From positions 1 to 64,000 of the forward strand of contig CALCJF010000011.1 in the NCBI GenBank assembly GCA_937967375.1: a DNA stretch of 64,000 nucleotides, given 5' to 3'. Shown one piece after another: positions 36,185 through 44,582 of the stretch; the stretch's first letter is position 1, and every line of letters begins with the position of its first letter. The DNA comes from an uncultured Leucobacter sp. (GTDB taxonomy: Bacteria > Actinomycetota > Actinomycetes > Actinomycetales > Microbacteriaceae). The notes under the pieces were generated by a model that searched no databases, was not told the DNA's origin, and saw only the letters and a program-made list of their open reading frames with translations. The translations under genes were made by a program, and so were the position numbers.

Positions 36185-37420
36185 ATGACTGAGCTCTACA
36201 CCCGTGGCTACCTGAGCGACTACACACATAATCGTGTGCGACAGGTAATCTCCGACCTTGAACGCATCGGAGAAGAAGAGGTCTTGCGTCGCTCCACTGA
36301 TGACTTGGTTTCCGAGCTTGTTGCTCGCGCATGCCTTGAGCCGCTTGTTGTTGGCGATGAGCCGATTGACGGCGGTGTGCAGGAAAGGTCTGTGGAAATG
36401 CAGGACCCCTTTTACGGGCGCCCGGTCCGCCGCCTGGTTTTTGACATACACGCAGTGTATGAATTTTTCGGGACATCCGATTTGCTCCACTACAAGCCTT
36501 CAACCAGCCTCGCTTTCGTCAGGATTGAAGCTGACGTAGATGCTCGAAATCATACTTTGACTGTTCGCACAAGGGTAGATGCGAGTGGTCAGATGAACGC
36601 AGCCGCAGCTCGCAAAGCCCTCGAAGAAGAGATTGGTCGAGTGCGAACGAACGCGAATCATGCTGTTCGTGACGTGACCTCATATAACGCGAGTCTAGAC
36701 AGGCAGATCCGGCCAGCAGTTGAACGACGAAAAGTTCAACTTCAGAATCGTCGAGATATGGCAGGTGCACTTGGCTTTCCGCTGAAAAAGCGAAGTGATG
36801 CGCCAATCCCTGTTCCAGTAGTTCGAAAGCAAATTGGTGCAGCTCGAACTTCTTCTCCACCGAGTCGTGCTCCATATAAAGATGAACCTGCGCTTACAGA
36901 AGCTCAATACGAAGATGCCATAAGTGTGGTCAGATCGACAATCTTGGCGATGGAGCGCACCCCATCAGTAGTTGCAGGCAAAGACGAAGAAGCTATTCGA
37001 GATCAAATCCTTGTGCAGCTGAATGGAACCTTTGAAGGTAACGCCACCGGTGAGACCTTCGTCAAGAACGGCAAAACTGATCTATTAGTACGAGTCGAGG
37101 ATCGCCATGTTTTCGTTGGCGAATGCAAATGGTGGAAGGGCGAGAAAGCATTCGGCGAGGCTATCGATCAGCTCTTGGGATACCTGCCGTGGCGTGACGA
37201 AAAGGCCGCACTTATCGTATTCATTAAGCAGAAGGATGCGTCGGCTGTCATTGAGAAAGCTGATAAAGCGATTCGTGCGCACACCGCATTCAAACGGGCA
37301 GGAAAGGCCTCCACGGATCCGCACCTCCGCCGCAACTATGCTCTTGGGCACCCCGAAGACCCAGAACGCGAGTTAAAGGTAGCTGCGCTTTTCGCGGTAT
37401 TCACGGGCGTCAAGGAGTAA
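36185..37420 (+). CDS. PD-(D/E)XK nuclease-like protein, unassigned
   Basis: I do not recognise a named family for this 411-residue protein. The C-terminal part (about 260-370) has a PD-(D/E)XK-like core: a Glu-bearing helix KDEEAIRDQILVQLNG, then NGKTDLLVRV (Asp near 298) and FVGECKWWKG (Glu-x-Lys near 313), then a GEAIDQLLGYL helix. The first about 190 residues, starting TELYTRGYLSDYTHNRVRQV, show no known motif; a proline- and charge-rich linker (about 195-240) joins the halves. GGGGAGAAGGGG precedes ATG 36185. It is 49 bp after hsdR and 8 bp before gajA, so it is probably in one operon with both. Likely a DNA-targeting defence component. Confidence 0.75.
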   Translation: MTELYTRGYLSDYTHNRVRQVISDLERIGEEEVLRRSTDDLVSELVARACLEPLVVGDEPIDGGVQERSVEMQDPFYGRPVRRLVFDIHAVYEFFGTSDLLHYKPSTSLAFVRIEADVDARNHTLTVRTRVDASGQMNAAAARKALEEEIGRVRTNANHAVRDVTSYNASLDRQIRPAVERRKVQLQNRRDMAGALGFPLKKRSDAPIPVPVVRKQIGAARTSSPPSRAPYKDEPALTEAQYEDAISVVRSTILAMERTPSVVAGKDEEAIRDQILVQLNGTFEGNATGETFVKNGKTDLLVRVEDRHVFVGECKWWKGEKAFGEAIDQLLGYLPWRDEKAALIVFIKQKDASAVIEKADKAIRAHTAFKRAGKASTDPHLRRNYALGHPEDPERELKVAALFAVFTGVKE

Positions 37421-37428
37421 GGCACAGG

Positions 37429-39372
37429 ATGCAAATCACCAAACTGCGGCTCTCAGGCTTTCAATCATTTGGGCCGGCGCCGACAACAATCGAGCTAACG
37501 AATCTTTCCTATGTTCTTGGGCCTAACGGCGCTGGAAAGACCGCAGTATTGGAAGCGCTGTCCCGGCTCTTTAGCCCGCTCCCAGCTCAGCGCAAAGTTC
37601 ATTTGAGTGATTTCCATGTGCCCAATTCACAAAGTGCGACGGAAGCTCACGCCAGCAGCCCCGAGCTGTGGATTGAAGCACTCATTGAAGTGCCCGAGGC
37701 TGGTGATGAAGGGCAGAACCCGAGCGTTCCTGCGAACTTCGCGCACATGCGTATCGACACTGAGGATGGGATTCCCAGTATTCGGGTTCGGCTGACAGCT
37801 GTCCTCGCACCAGACGGTGTAATTGACGAAAAGATTCAGTACGTCCTTGAAGCCGATGAATTCGGCGAACCTACGTCCACTTCAGACATGTCACGTTTTG
37901 ACCGGGCAAGCATCGAAGTGCACTATCTTCCTGCCCGGAGAGACCCTGCTGATCACATCTCATTTACAACTTCATCATTAATTGGACGAACGCTCCGGGC
38001 CGCAGATTGGACCGACGAGAGAGAAACTCTTGGCAATCTCTCGCAGCAGGTGACGGATTCCTTGACTGATAATGACGCGGTTAAGGGGCTGGGCGTTCAA
38101 CTTACAAAGCAATGGAGCGGTCTCCATAGCGGTGAGTTCTTCAAGAACCCGACGATTGCGTTTGGCCGAGGAGATTTAGAAGGAGTACTGCGTCAACTTA
38201 CTGTCTCATTCACACCATCACACGATGGTTCACCTGCACCATTTGAAAGGCTCTCTGATGGGCAGAAATCACTGCTCTACATTTCAATGGTGCTTTCTTG
38301 GCAGGCGTTGTCTCGACGCGTCCTAAGTGGCGAGGAGACTGCATTCGATGTGCATCGCATGAGGCCACCTGTCCATACCGTGATTGCACTTGAGGAGCCA
38401 GAGAACAGCCTTTCCCCGCAGTACCTAGGTCGCATTGTGCGACAGCTTCGCGAAGCGGCGAAGAACAACGATATTCAGGCGGTCATTGCCACTCATTCGC
38501 CTTCACTGCTTCGACGTGTGGATCCGGAGCACGTTTGTTTCCTGCGGCTTGATTCAGAACGACAGTCTCAAGTTCGCCGTATCGTTCTGCCGCCCGATGG
38601 GTCAGACGCCGCGAAGTATGTGCGAGAGGCAGTACTCGCATATCCAGAGCTCTATTTCTCGCGGCTTGTTGTTCTTGGTGAGGGCGACAGCGAGCAGATT
38701 GTCCTTCCCCGGATCCTTGCCGCAGCAGGAGTAGCGGAAGATGACGCGTCCGTGTCCGTTGTTCCGCTGGGCGGTCGCCATGTCAATCACTTCTGGCGTC
38801 TCCTAGAGGAGCTCGAGATCCCATACGTGACTCTTCTCGATCTTGACGAGGGGCGACATCAGGGTGGCTGGGGACGAGTTCGAAACGCTCTTCGGCAAAT
38901 CAACAAGCTCATCCCTGATAGGTACCCAGAATCACAAATCTCGAACTTGCCCAAATGGAATGATGACCGCGACTTCCCGAGCCTTGAAGATCCGGCCTGG
39001 GAACCACCGACGGTCGGCCCTATTCCAGGTCTTGAGCGCCAACACGTCTACTTCTCTCATCCGATTGATCTGGACATGATGATGATGAAGGCTTTCCCTG
39101 AGGCCTACGGAGTGTCTGAGACTGGCGCTCCTGATGCGTCGGGTATTGAAGCAGTACTTGGAAAGAATCATGCAAATGAGAATCGCCTCGATGATGACGT
39201 GCTCGCGCTTTTTGATAATTACCATAAGAAGTTCAACCTTGGAAGCAAGCCTGTTGAGCATACTGAAGCATTGTCTCAGCTTGATGACTTTGACCTAGAC
39301 ATTTGCATTCCAGGGGTATTGAGTCGGCTTGTGTCCGATGTAAAGGCCCAGCTTGAGGCGCTCTCAGAGTGA
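37429..39372 (+). CDS. gajA: OLD-family ATPase/TOPRIM nuclease, Gabija GajA
   Basis: A 647-residue class 2 OLD nuclease. The ABC-like ATPase has Walker A GPNGAGKTAVL (31-41), LSDGQKSLLYI and VIALEEPENSLSP with an ATHSPSLLR His switch. The TOPRIM nuclease follows with LGEGDSEQIVLP (Glu near 416) and LLDLDEGR (DxD near 470). In Gabija, GajA nicks DNA when nucleotide pools fall during phage infection. Its stop overlaps the start of the UvrD-like gene (GTGA), the arrangement that defines Gabija. It is somewhat longer than GajA proteins I recall. Confidence 0.9.
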   Translation: MQITKLRLSGFQSFGPAPTTIELTNLSYVLGPNGAGKTAVLEALSRLFSPLPAQRKVHLSDFHVPNSQSATEAHASSPELWIEALIEVPEAGDEGQNPSVPANFAHMRIDTEDGIPSIRVRLTAVLAPDGVIDEKIQYVLEADEFGEPTSTSDMSRFDRASIEVHYLPARRDPADHISFTTSSLIGRTLRAADWTDERETLGNLSQQVTDSLTDNDAVKGLGVQLTKQWSGLHSGEFFKNPTIAFGRGDLEGVLRQLTVSFTPSHDGSPAPFERLSDGQKSLLYISMVLSWQALSRRVLSGEETAFDVHRMRPPVHTVIALEEPENSLSPQYLGRIVRQLREAAKNNDIQAVIATHSPSLLRRVDPEHVCFLRLDSERQSQVRRIVLPPDGSDAAKYVREAVLAYPELYFSRLVVLGEGDSEQIVLPRILAAAGVAEDDASVSVVPLGGRHVNHFWRLLEELEIPYVTLLDLDEGRHQGGWGRVRNALRQINKLIPDRYPESQISNLPKWNDDRDFPSLEDPAWEPPTVGPIPGLERQHVYFSHPIDLDMMMMKAFPEAYGVSETGAPDASGIEAVLGKNHANENRLDDDVLALFDNYHKKFNLGSKPVEHTEALSQLDDFDLDICIPGVLSRLVSDVKAQLEALSE

Positions 39373-41039
39373 TCAGAGTAGATGAATGGGCACCCGTTGG
39401 AGGTGTGCGGTTAGAGCCAAACGCGCTCGAAGCAGTTCGTGAGTTAGAGAAAAATGTTGTTATAACTGCAGGCCCTGGTGCGGGTAAAACCGAACTTCTT
39501 GCGCAGCGTGCTGACTACCTGTTCCGAACCGGTGCTTCAATGTACCCGCGACGAATCCTCGCGATATCTTTCAAGGTTGATGCCGCGAGAAATCTTCAGT
39601 CGCGAGTCCGCGAACGATCTGGATCGCTGTTTGCCGCTCGATTCGACAGTTTCACTTTCCATGCGTTTGCAAAGCGCTTGGTAGATAACTACCGTCCAGC
39701 ATTGACAGGAGCGAGCGCACTCCTGCCTGACTACCGCTTACATGCAACAGATCGGGTTCTGGGAGAACAGATCAGGTTTGAAGACCTGGTGCCATTGGCG
39801 TTGGAAATACTTGAAGCTAACCCATTTGCACGCGGCGCTCTCCGGCAAACCTACAGCCATATCTTTATGGACGAGTTCCAAGATGCAACCGGCCCACAGT
39901 ATGAATTCTTGAGACAGGCTTTCGAGGACACCAACGCAATTCTGACTGGCGTGGGTGACACCAAACAGCGCATCATGGTGTTTGCGGGGGCGCTAGAAGG
40001 AATCATGGGCTCTTTTGCCTCGGATTTTGATGCGCGTGAGCTTAACCTTTATCAAAACTTCCGTTCCAAGCCGCGGCTTCGTCGGATGCAGAACCGCATG
40101 ATTCTCGATATGGAACCTTCCGCCGCTAGTTCGGATTCAGACCTCGCAGGTGATGAGGGCAGCATCCAAGTGCTCCGATACCCAACTGATCGGGCTGAAG
40201 CTAAGGGGGTAGCGAATCTTATTGAGCAATGGCTCGGCGAAGGGGTGCCTCCTAGCGAAATCACGGTACTTGTGAGGCAAACTCCACACCTTGTGGCGGT
40301 GGACCTTGGATATGAACTATCTGAGCGCGGCATTCCTTTTCGGAATGAGCAGTCGGCTCAGGACCTCACCGCAGAACCTGCGACATCTCTCCTCTTCAAT
40401 TATCTGCGTGTGATCGCAGATGAGCAGCGTCCAAGCGCCTACGGAGAGCTCGTTCGAGTTGTCACCCGAGGAGGTCTCGAAGAATCTGACAGTGTGACGG
40501 ATAGCAAATTGAGGAGGCTGCTTACCGAAGACCGTTCAGCTATTCGGTCCCAAGATTTTGATCGCGCCAATCTTGACTCGTGGATTCCCTTGGTTACAAA
40601 GTTCCTAAAATTTGTGTCAAGACCTGCATTGAAGGCACTGTCTCCTTCATACCAGCAAGGAAGTCGACTCGATGATGTAATCGACCAAGGGCTCGATGCT
40701 TTCCGGCGAGAACTTGAGGTTGACGCTGATCCAGTAGCTGCGCTAAACCGCCTCTCGGAAGAAGACGCAATTCGTATACTAACGGTGCACAAGTGTAAAG
40801 GCCTTGAGTTTGAGAAAGTTGTCATACTCGGTGTCGAGAGACAGCTATTTTGGGGTGACGAAGCAGAGAAGAAAGCTGAATTCTTCGTGTCGATCTCTCG
40901 CGCCAAACAAGAACTAGTTCTGACTACTGCTGCCCGACGAAGCCGCCCGGCGGGGGTAACTGGGCGATGGGATGAAGTGCGTACCCCGCACGAGGTTCTT
41001 CTTGCATATGCAGAAGAAGGAATGACCCAGGCAAGATGA
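39369..41039 (+). CDS. gajB: UvrD-like helicase, Gabija GajB
   Basis: A 556-residue SF1 helicase with all main motifs: AGPGAGKTELL (34-44), DEFQDATGPQYEFL, GDTKQRIMVFAGA, YQNFRSKPRL, ILTVHKCKGLEFEKVVILG and FVSISRAKQELVLT. The GTG start at 39369 overlaps the gajA stop. In Gabija, GajB hydrolyses nucleotides on DNA ends and activates GajA. It is the last gene of the defence operon; no clear terminator follows. Confidence 0.9.
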   Translation: MIRVDEWAPVGGVRLEPNALEAVRELEKNVVITAGPGAGKTELLAQRADYLFRTGASMYPRRILAISFKVDAARNLQSRVRERSGSLFAARFDSFTFHAFAKRLVDNYRPALTGASALLPDYRLHATDRVLGEQIRFEDLVPLALEILEANPFARGALRQTYSHIFMDEFQDATGPQYEFLRQAFEDTNAILTGVGDTKQRIMVFAGALEGIMGSFASDFDARELNLYQNFRSKPRLRRMQNRMILDMEPSAASSDSDLAGDEGSIQVLRYPTDRAEAKGVANLIEQWLGEGVPPSEITVLVRQTPHLVAVDLGYELSERGIPFRNEQSAQDLTAEPATSLLFNYLRVIADEQRPSAYGELVRVVTRGGLEESDSVTDSKLRRLLTEDRSAIRSQDFDRANLDSWIPLVTKFLKFVSRPALKALSPSYQQGSRLDDVIDQGLDAFRRELEVDADPVAALNRLSEEDAIRILTVHKCKGLEFEKVVILGVERQLFWGDEAEKKAEFFVSISRAKQELVLTTAARRSRPAGVTGRWDEVRTPHEVLLAYAEEGMTQAR

Positions 41040-41108
41040 CCTAATATGCCTGTAGGTCCTACTCAGTCTGTTGTGTTTTTGCTTGTCACTACCAAGTAGT
41101 GGCCATAC

Positions 41109-41575
41109 TTAGGCCCGGCTGCCGTGTGCATCTCGACAGATATCCTCACTGTGCCGCCCAGAATAACCGCCGAGATACTTCCTTACCGTCTTGTGATTCC
41201 GCCCCACTCGCCTGGCGATGGCTTTAAAGCCAAGACCCCTGTGCGTAGCTCCTGCCACCGGTAGATCTCGTCATCGGTCGGCACTGCGACTCGTGAGCGG
41301 ACTCCGGCCCCGACGAGGTGTTTCATAATGGTGTCGCGATCGTGGCCACCCTTATCGGCAAGCCCGTAGGCTGACTGTCCAGCCTCGTGGTCCGCGATTG
41401 TTTCAGCAAGTCGCTCAGGAATGATACGCGGGAAAGACGGTGGAGATTGTTGCAAATCCACGCCTCTTGGCGACACGGGTACTTCCCGCAGGAGTCGCCA
41501 CCCCTGTTGCAATTGTTCTGCATAGGAGGAGAACACCCCGACCTTTGCTTCCCTACTAGAACCCCGAACAACCAA
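41109..41575 (-). pseudogene. Decayed helix-turn-helix / recombinase-like gene
   Basis: A minus-strand frame from 41575 reads RLAETIADHEAGQSAYGLAD and VPTDDEIYRWQELR, then runs out of homology. In the next frame, from about 41238, it continues GLGFKAIARRVGRNHKTVRK and ends at 41109. Joined, the two pieces give tandem helix-turn-helix repeats like the C-terminal part of some recombinase or transposase-like proteins. A frameshift near 41238 breaks it, and no catalytic domain remains. It is a mobile-element remnant at the island edge. Confidence 0.6.
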
Positions 41576-41681
41576 GGTCGCAAAGACGACTCGAAGGATT
41601 AGGCGATATGGACAGCAGTAACGTCAATCTCTCAATCCCATAACCTCCGTTGACGTTGCGATATACACCTGCGGCCTGAGG
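41576..41681. other. Non-coding right edge of the defence island
   Basis: This stretch, with 41040-41108, has no convincing gene. It contains the inverted repeat AACGTCAA (41620-41627) and TTGACGTT (41650-41657) with a 22-nt spacer, and TCTCTCAA (41628-41635), also present at 26264-26271 before the island. Composition shifts back to high GC after about 41680. Confidence 0.4.
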
Positions 41682-42647
41682 TCATGGCCGGAAAAGCTGC
41701 AAACGCAGTGTTTCCTGCGATATGTTCGCCCGCGCCCGAACCTCCCACAACTCAGACGCCGCGCCGGTTCGATAGATCGCTGGCTGCGCCAAGTACGCTG
41801 AAAGAATCCGCGATCGTCCCGCCGCAAAGTCTGCATCAGACGCGTGCGCATACTCCTCGCGCACAGCGGCCGCATATTCCGCGTAGCGCGACGGCGACGA
41901 AGCGAAGATCGAGAGATCGGCATCGAGCAGGTGCGCAAGCGGGGGAGCAGTATCACCAACGTCGACCCCCGGTGTGGTCGCGACAATGAGATCGCCAATC
42001 CGCTGGGTGAGGCCGGGGTCCAGGTCGAGCGCGCCCAGCGAAGCGACCGCGAGGCCCGCCGAGTCGCGCTCGTCCGCACCGTCAGCGGCGCCGAGATAGA
42101 TCGCGTCGTGAAACCATGCCGCCAGCAGCGTCTCGACCTCGATGTGCTCACCGCGCACCTCGAGGTGGTTCAGTGCGAGCAGCACATCTTCGAGGTGCCG
42201 CTCGTCGTGGTAGCGGCGGTGATCCTCGTTCCATCTCGCGATAAGCGAGTCGCCGAGATCGTGCCAGGCGTCGAAATCAGAAGCAACGGAAGAACCCGAG
42301 GCGCGAGAAGCGACCCCAACCGCATCACCCAACAGCGCCCACTCCGCCACAAGATACTGCCGCCGCCGAACGGGTCGCGCAGCATCGCGCTCGACCCCGC
42401 GCACCCGCAGCCCGGCCGCGCGCAGCGAAAACACCACGTCTTTCGCGGTCACCTCGCGCGCACCGAGCGCAACCGCGCGAGCGTGCAGCGACGCGGGAAC
42501 GTCGTAGTGATCGAGATCGAAGCCGCGCCTGGGCGCGCCCAGCCGCGCGGCGAAGGCGTGCAGCTCGTCATAGTCGCTGTCAGACACGAGGTGGCTCCAC
42601 AGCGTGCCGTGCGCAGGCCACGCGGGCGGATCAATCAGAATCGCCAT
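41682..42647 (-). CDS. DUF4031 - HD domain fusion protein
   Basis: A 321-residue protein. The first about 80 residues (AILIDPPAWPAHGTLWSHLV, FDLDHYDVP) match DUF4031. The rest looks like an HD-type hydrolase (YHDERHLEDVL, LAAWFHDAIYLG, LLDADLSIF), whose His-Asp pairs bind metal. The start is ATG 42647, with TACGCT at 42654-42659 exactly 6 nt upstream on the minus strand (leaderless). It sits 17 bp downstream of the SixA-like gene. Substrate unknown; a phosphohydrolase is likely. Confidence 0.78.
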   Translation of the reverse strand: MAILIDPPAWPAHGTLWSHLVSDSDYDELHAFAARLGAPRRGFDLDHYDVPASLHARAVALGAREVTAKDVVFSLRAAGLRVRGVERDAARPVRRRQYLVAEWALLGDAVGVASRASGSSVASDFDAWHDLGDSLIARWNEDHRRYHDERHLEDVLLALNHLEVRGEHIEVETLLAAWFHDAIYLGAADGADERDSAGLAVASLGALDLDPGLTQRIGDLIVATTPGVDVGDTAPPLAHLLDADLSIFASSPSRYAEYAAAVREEYAHASDADFAAGRSRILSAYLAQPAIYRTGAASELWEVRARANISQETLRLQLFRP

Positions 42648-42664
42648 TCGCTCAGCGTACCTCG

Positions 42665-43144
42665 CTACGCAAGCAACTTCGGCGCCGCAAAGCTCCACTC
42701 GTCGACCGAGTGGGTGATCGCGTCGCCCCAGCTGTCGACGCTCCACACGAACCGCGCCACCGCGCACGTCGGCATATGCAGAATGCTGTCGTTCGAAAGC
42801 AGAGAAGCGAGATCGGAGATGCCCGGGTCGTGCGCGACGATCATGACCGACGTGGCGCCAGACGCCGCGGCCTTGCGCAGCAGTGTCTGCGCGGGAGCCA
42901 GATACAGCTCGGCATCGAGTTCGACCGCGACCCCGAGCTGTGCGCCGTACACCTCTGCCGTGCTGCGCGCGCGCAGCGCGGTGCTGGCCAGAATGCGCTC
43001 GACCATCACCCCGTCGGCCGCGAGATGACGGGCCATGCGGGGTGCGTCGCGCAGGCCGCGCGCGTTCAGTGGGCGATCGTGATCGGCGAGCCGAGCGTCG
43101 CCCCAGTCAGACTTCGCGTGTCGCGCCAATATGAGCTCGCGCAT
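42665..43144 (-). CDS. Histidine phosphatase, SixA-like
   Basis: A 159-residue phosphatase of the histidine phosphatase superfamily. It has LILARHAKSDWG (the RH motif with the phospho-accepting His), RPLNARGLRDAPRMA typical of SixA, and the second His in MIVAHDPG. GGAGGGG precedes ATG 43144. SixA removes phosphate from phosphohistidine proteins in E. coli; the target here is unknown. Confidence 0.87.
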   Translation of the reverse strand: MRELILARHAKSDWGDARLADHDRPLNARGLRDAPRMARHLAADGVMVERILASTALRARSTAEVYGAQLGVAVELDAELYLAPAQTLLRKAAASGATSVMIVAHDPGISDLASLLSNDSILHMPTCAVARFVWSVDSWGDAITHSVDEWSFAAPKLLA

Positions 43145-43226
43145 TTCCCCTCCATCCCCGCAGCGCGCCGGCTCACCGCAAACCAAGCGCCCCCGCCTAA
43201 GTGCAGGGTATCGGAGAAACCCCCGA

Positions 43227-43580
43227 TCAGTCGCCAGGATCGAGCGAGATTATTCCTCCGTCTTCGCGCTGGTCATCTCGCGTTTCTTTGATGCGGTGCG
43301 CTTCTTCGCTCGTCTCCATCACGTCTGCGCTTTCGTCGGGGTCGAGATCAGACCCCGGCTCGCCGTCGAGATCGGGCGCGGGATCAGAGCCGACCCCCTT
43401 GCCCTCACTCTTCTTCGCGGCCTCGGGCGCGTCATTCGCGTCAGGCCCCTGCTTGCCCGCGTACTCCGCCTCCTCATAGACCGAATGCTCGACCGACTCG
43501 GGGGCGGTGGCCGTGGGGTGTGCGGGGTCGTGCCGGGCGTCGTGCTCAGGCTGGGCTCGGTGTTCAGATTGCTGGTTCAT
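43227..43580 (-). CDS. Acidic, probably disordered hypothetical protein
   Basis: A 117-residue hydrophilic protein rich in Asp, Glu, Ala and Pro (for example PDLDGEPGSDLDPDESADV), without predicted domains or membrane segments. AAGGAAG precedes ATG 43580, which supports real translation. I do not recognise it. Confidence 0.6.
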   Translation of the reverse strand: MNQQSEHRAQPEHDARHDPAHPTATAPESVEHSVYEEAEYAGKQGPDANDAPEAAKKSEGKGVGSDPAPDLDGEPGSDLDPDESADVMETSEEAHRIKETRDDQREDGGIISLDPGD

Positions 43581-43653
43581 GATCTTCCTTTCCGGGGGAG
43601 TTGGTTCGCCACCTCGTGCAGCGACGTGGCTGAGACATATGTAGCGCGCGGGA

Positions 43654-44325
43654 TCACTCGGCCTCCATTGCAGACACCGCGTGCGGGGCGCCGACCGGTT
43701 TCGACTCGGCCGATCCTCGTTGCCTCAAGAAAATCGCGAACGCGACCATCGAGCCGACCGCGAGCAACTCGGATTGCCAGTTCTGCAGCGTGCGGTTCCA
43801 GAAGTCGGCCGACATGAGGTACCCGCCGACGGTGACCGCCGGCTGCCCGTGCTCGGCCTGCTCGGCGTTATAGACGACGGTGCCCGCGAGGCCCTGCACC
43901 AGCCACGACAGCAGAAAGATCGTGCCCATGGTGATGAGCAGCGAGTTGCTGTAGACCCAGAGCCGAAAGCCGCCTGCCCTGGCCCACGCGGGGGAGTTGG
44001 GCCTCGCGTGGTCCCCGACGAGCTGCGACTCGTCGTCACCGGGGCCCTCGTCGCCCGGCTTCTTCGACTCGGGTGACCCCCGCTGCACGAGCCACACGGT
44101 CCCAAGAATGAAGAGAAAGAACTGCAGATACTCCGACTGCCAGTTCTCGGCGACGTCGACGACAAACGCGGATGAGGTGACGAAGCTGATCCAGTCGAGC
44201 GGCGCCCCGCCGTGCGCGAGCTGGTCTTCGTTGAACGCCGCGAGCCCGGCGAGCGATTGGCCGAACAGACACACCACAAACGCGGCGGCGAACGCGAGAG
44301 ACAGGGCGTGATCCTTGAGCTTCAT
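43654..44325 (-). CDS. DUF6766-type membrane protein
   Basis: A 223-residue membrane protein with about four hydrophobic segments arranged as two similar halves: SLAFAAAFVVCLFGQSLAG, then NWQSEYLQFFLFILGTVWL; and SLLITMGTIFLLSWLVQGLAG, then NWQSELLAVGSMVAFAIFL. The repeated NWQSE motif suggests an internal duplication. The family is uncharacterised. It starts 3 bp after a 27-residue membrane peptide gene. Confidence 0.78.
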   Translation of the reverse strand: MKLKDHALSLAFAAAFVVCLFGQSLAGLAAFNEDQLAHGGAPLDWISFVTSSAFVVDVAENWQSEYLQFFLFILGTVWLVQRGSPESKKPGDEGPGDDESQLVGDHARPNSPAWARAGGFRLWVYSNSLLITMGTIFLLSWLVQGLAGTVVYNAEQAEHGQPAVTVGGYLMSADFWNRTLQNWQSELLAVGSMVAFAIFLRQRGSAESKPVGAPHAVSAMEAE

Positions 44326-44328
44326 TGC

Positions 44329-44412
44329 TCACCTGCCCATCGCCACAAGCGTGAACATCGCGGCGAGACCGACCACCACGATGCCCATCCACAGCCAGAA
44401 CATTGTCTTCAT
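44329..44412 (-). CDS. 27-residue single-pass membrane peptide
   Basis: A small open frame reading MKTMFWLWMGIVVVGLAAMF and ending VAMGR, almost entirely one transmembrane helix with a basic C-terminus. TACGCT at 44420-44425 lies 7 nt before its ATG on the minus strand, a leaderless-promoter arrangement. The stop is 3 bp from the DUF6766 start, so the two may be coupled. Function unknown. Confidence 0.6.
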   Translation of the reverse strand: MKTMFWLWMGIVVVGLAAMFTLVAMGR

Positions 44413-44582
44413 GCCGCCGAGCGTATTGGGCCAGATGGGCGCGGGGCAGGCCCTTGCGGCGCCGGTTACGAATGTGCAATGACATTGCATGGTAGGGCAG
44501 AGTCGCTGCCCTGGCCAGGGGGTAGTGGCACCGCGGCGGCGCGCGTAGAACTGAGGTATCGACGCACATCAGGAGGTGACCC

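Noticed and set aside
41323..41583. Alternative minus-strand frame of 86 codons at the island edge
   Set aside because: Composition and residues look like a shadow of the helix-turn-helix pseudogene frames; no family match.
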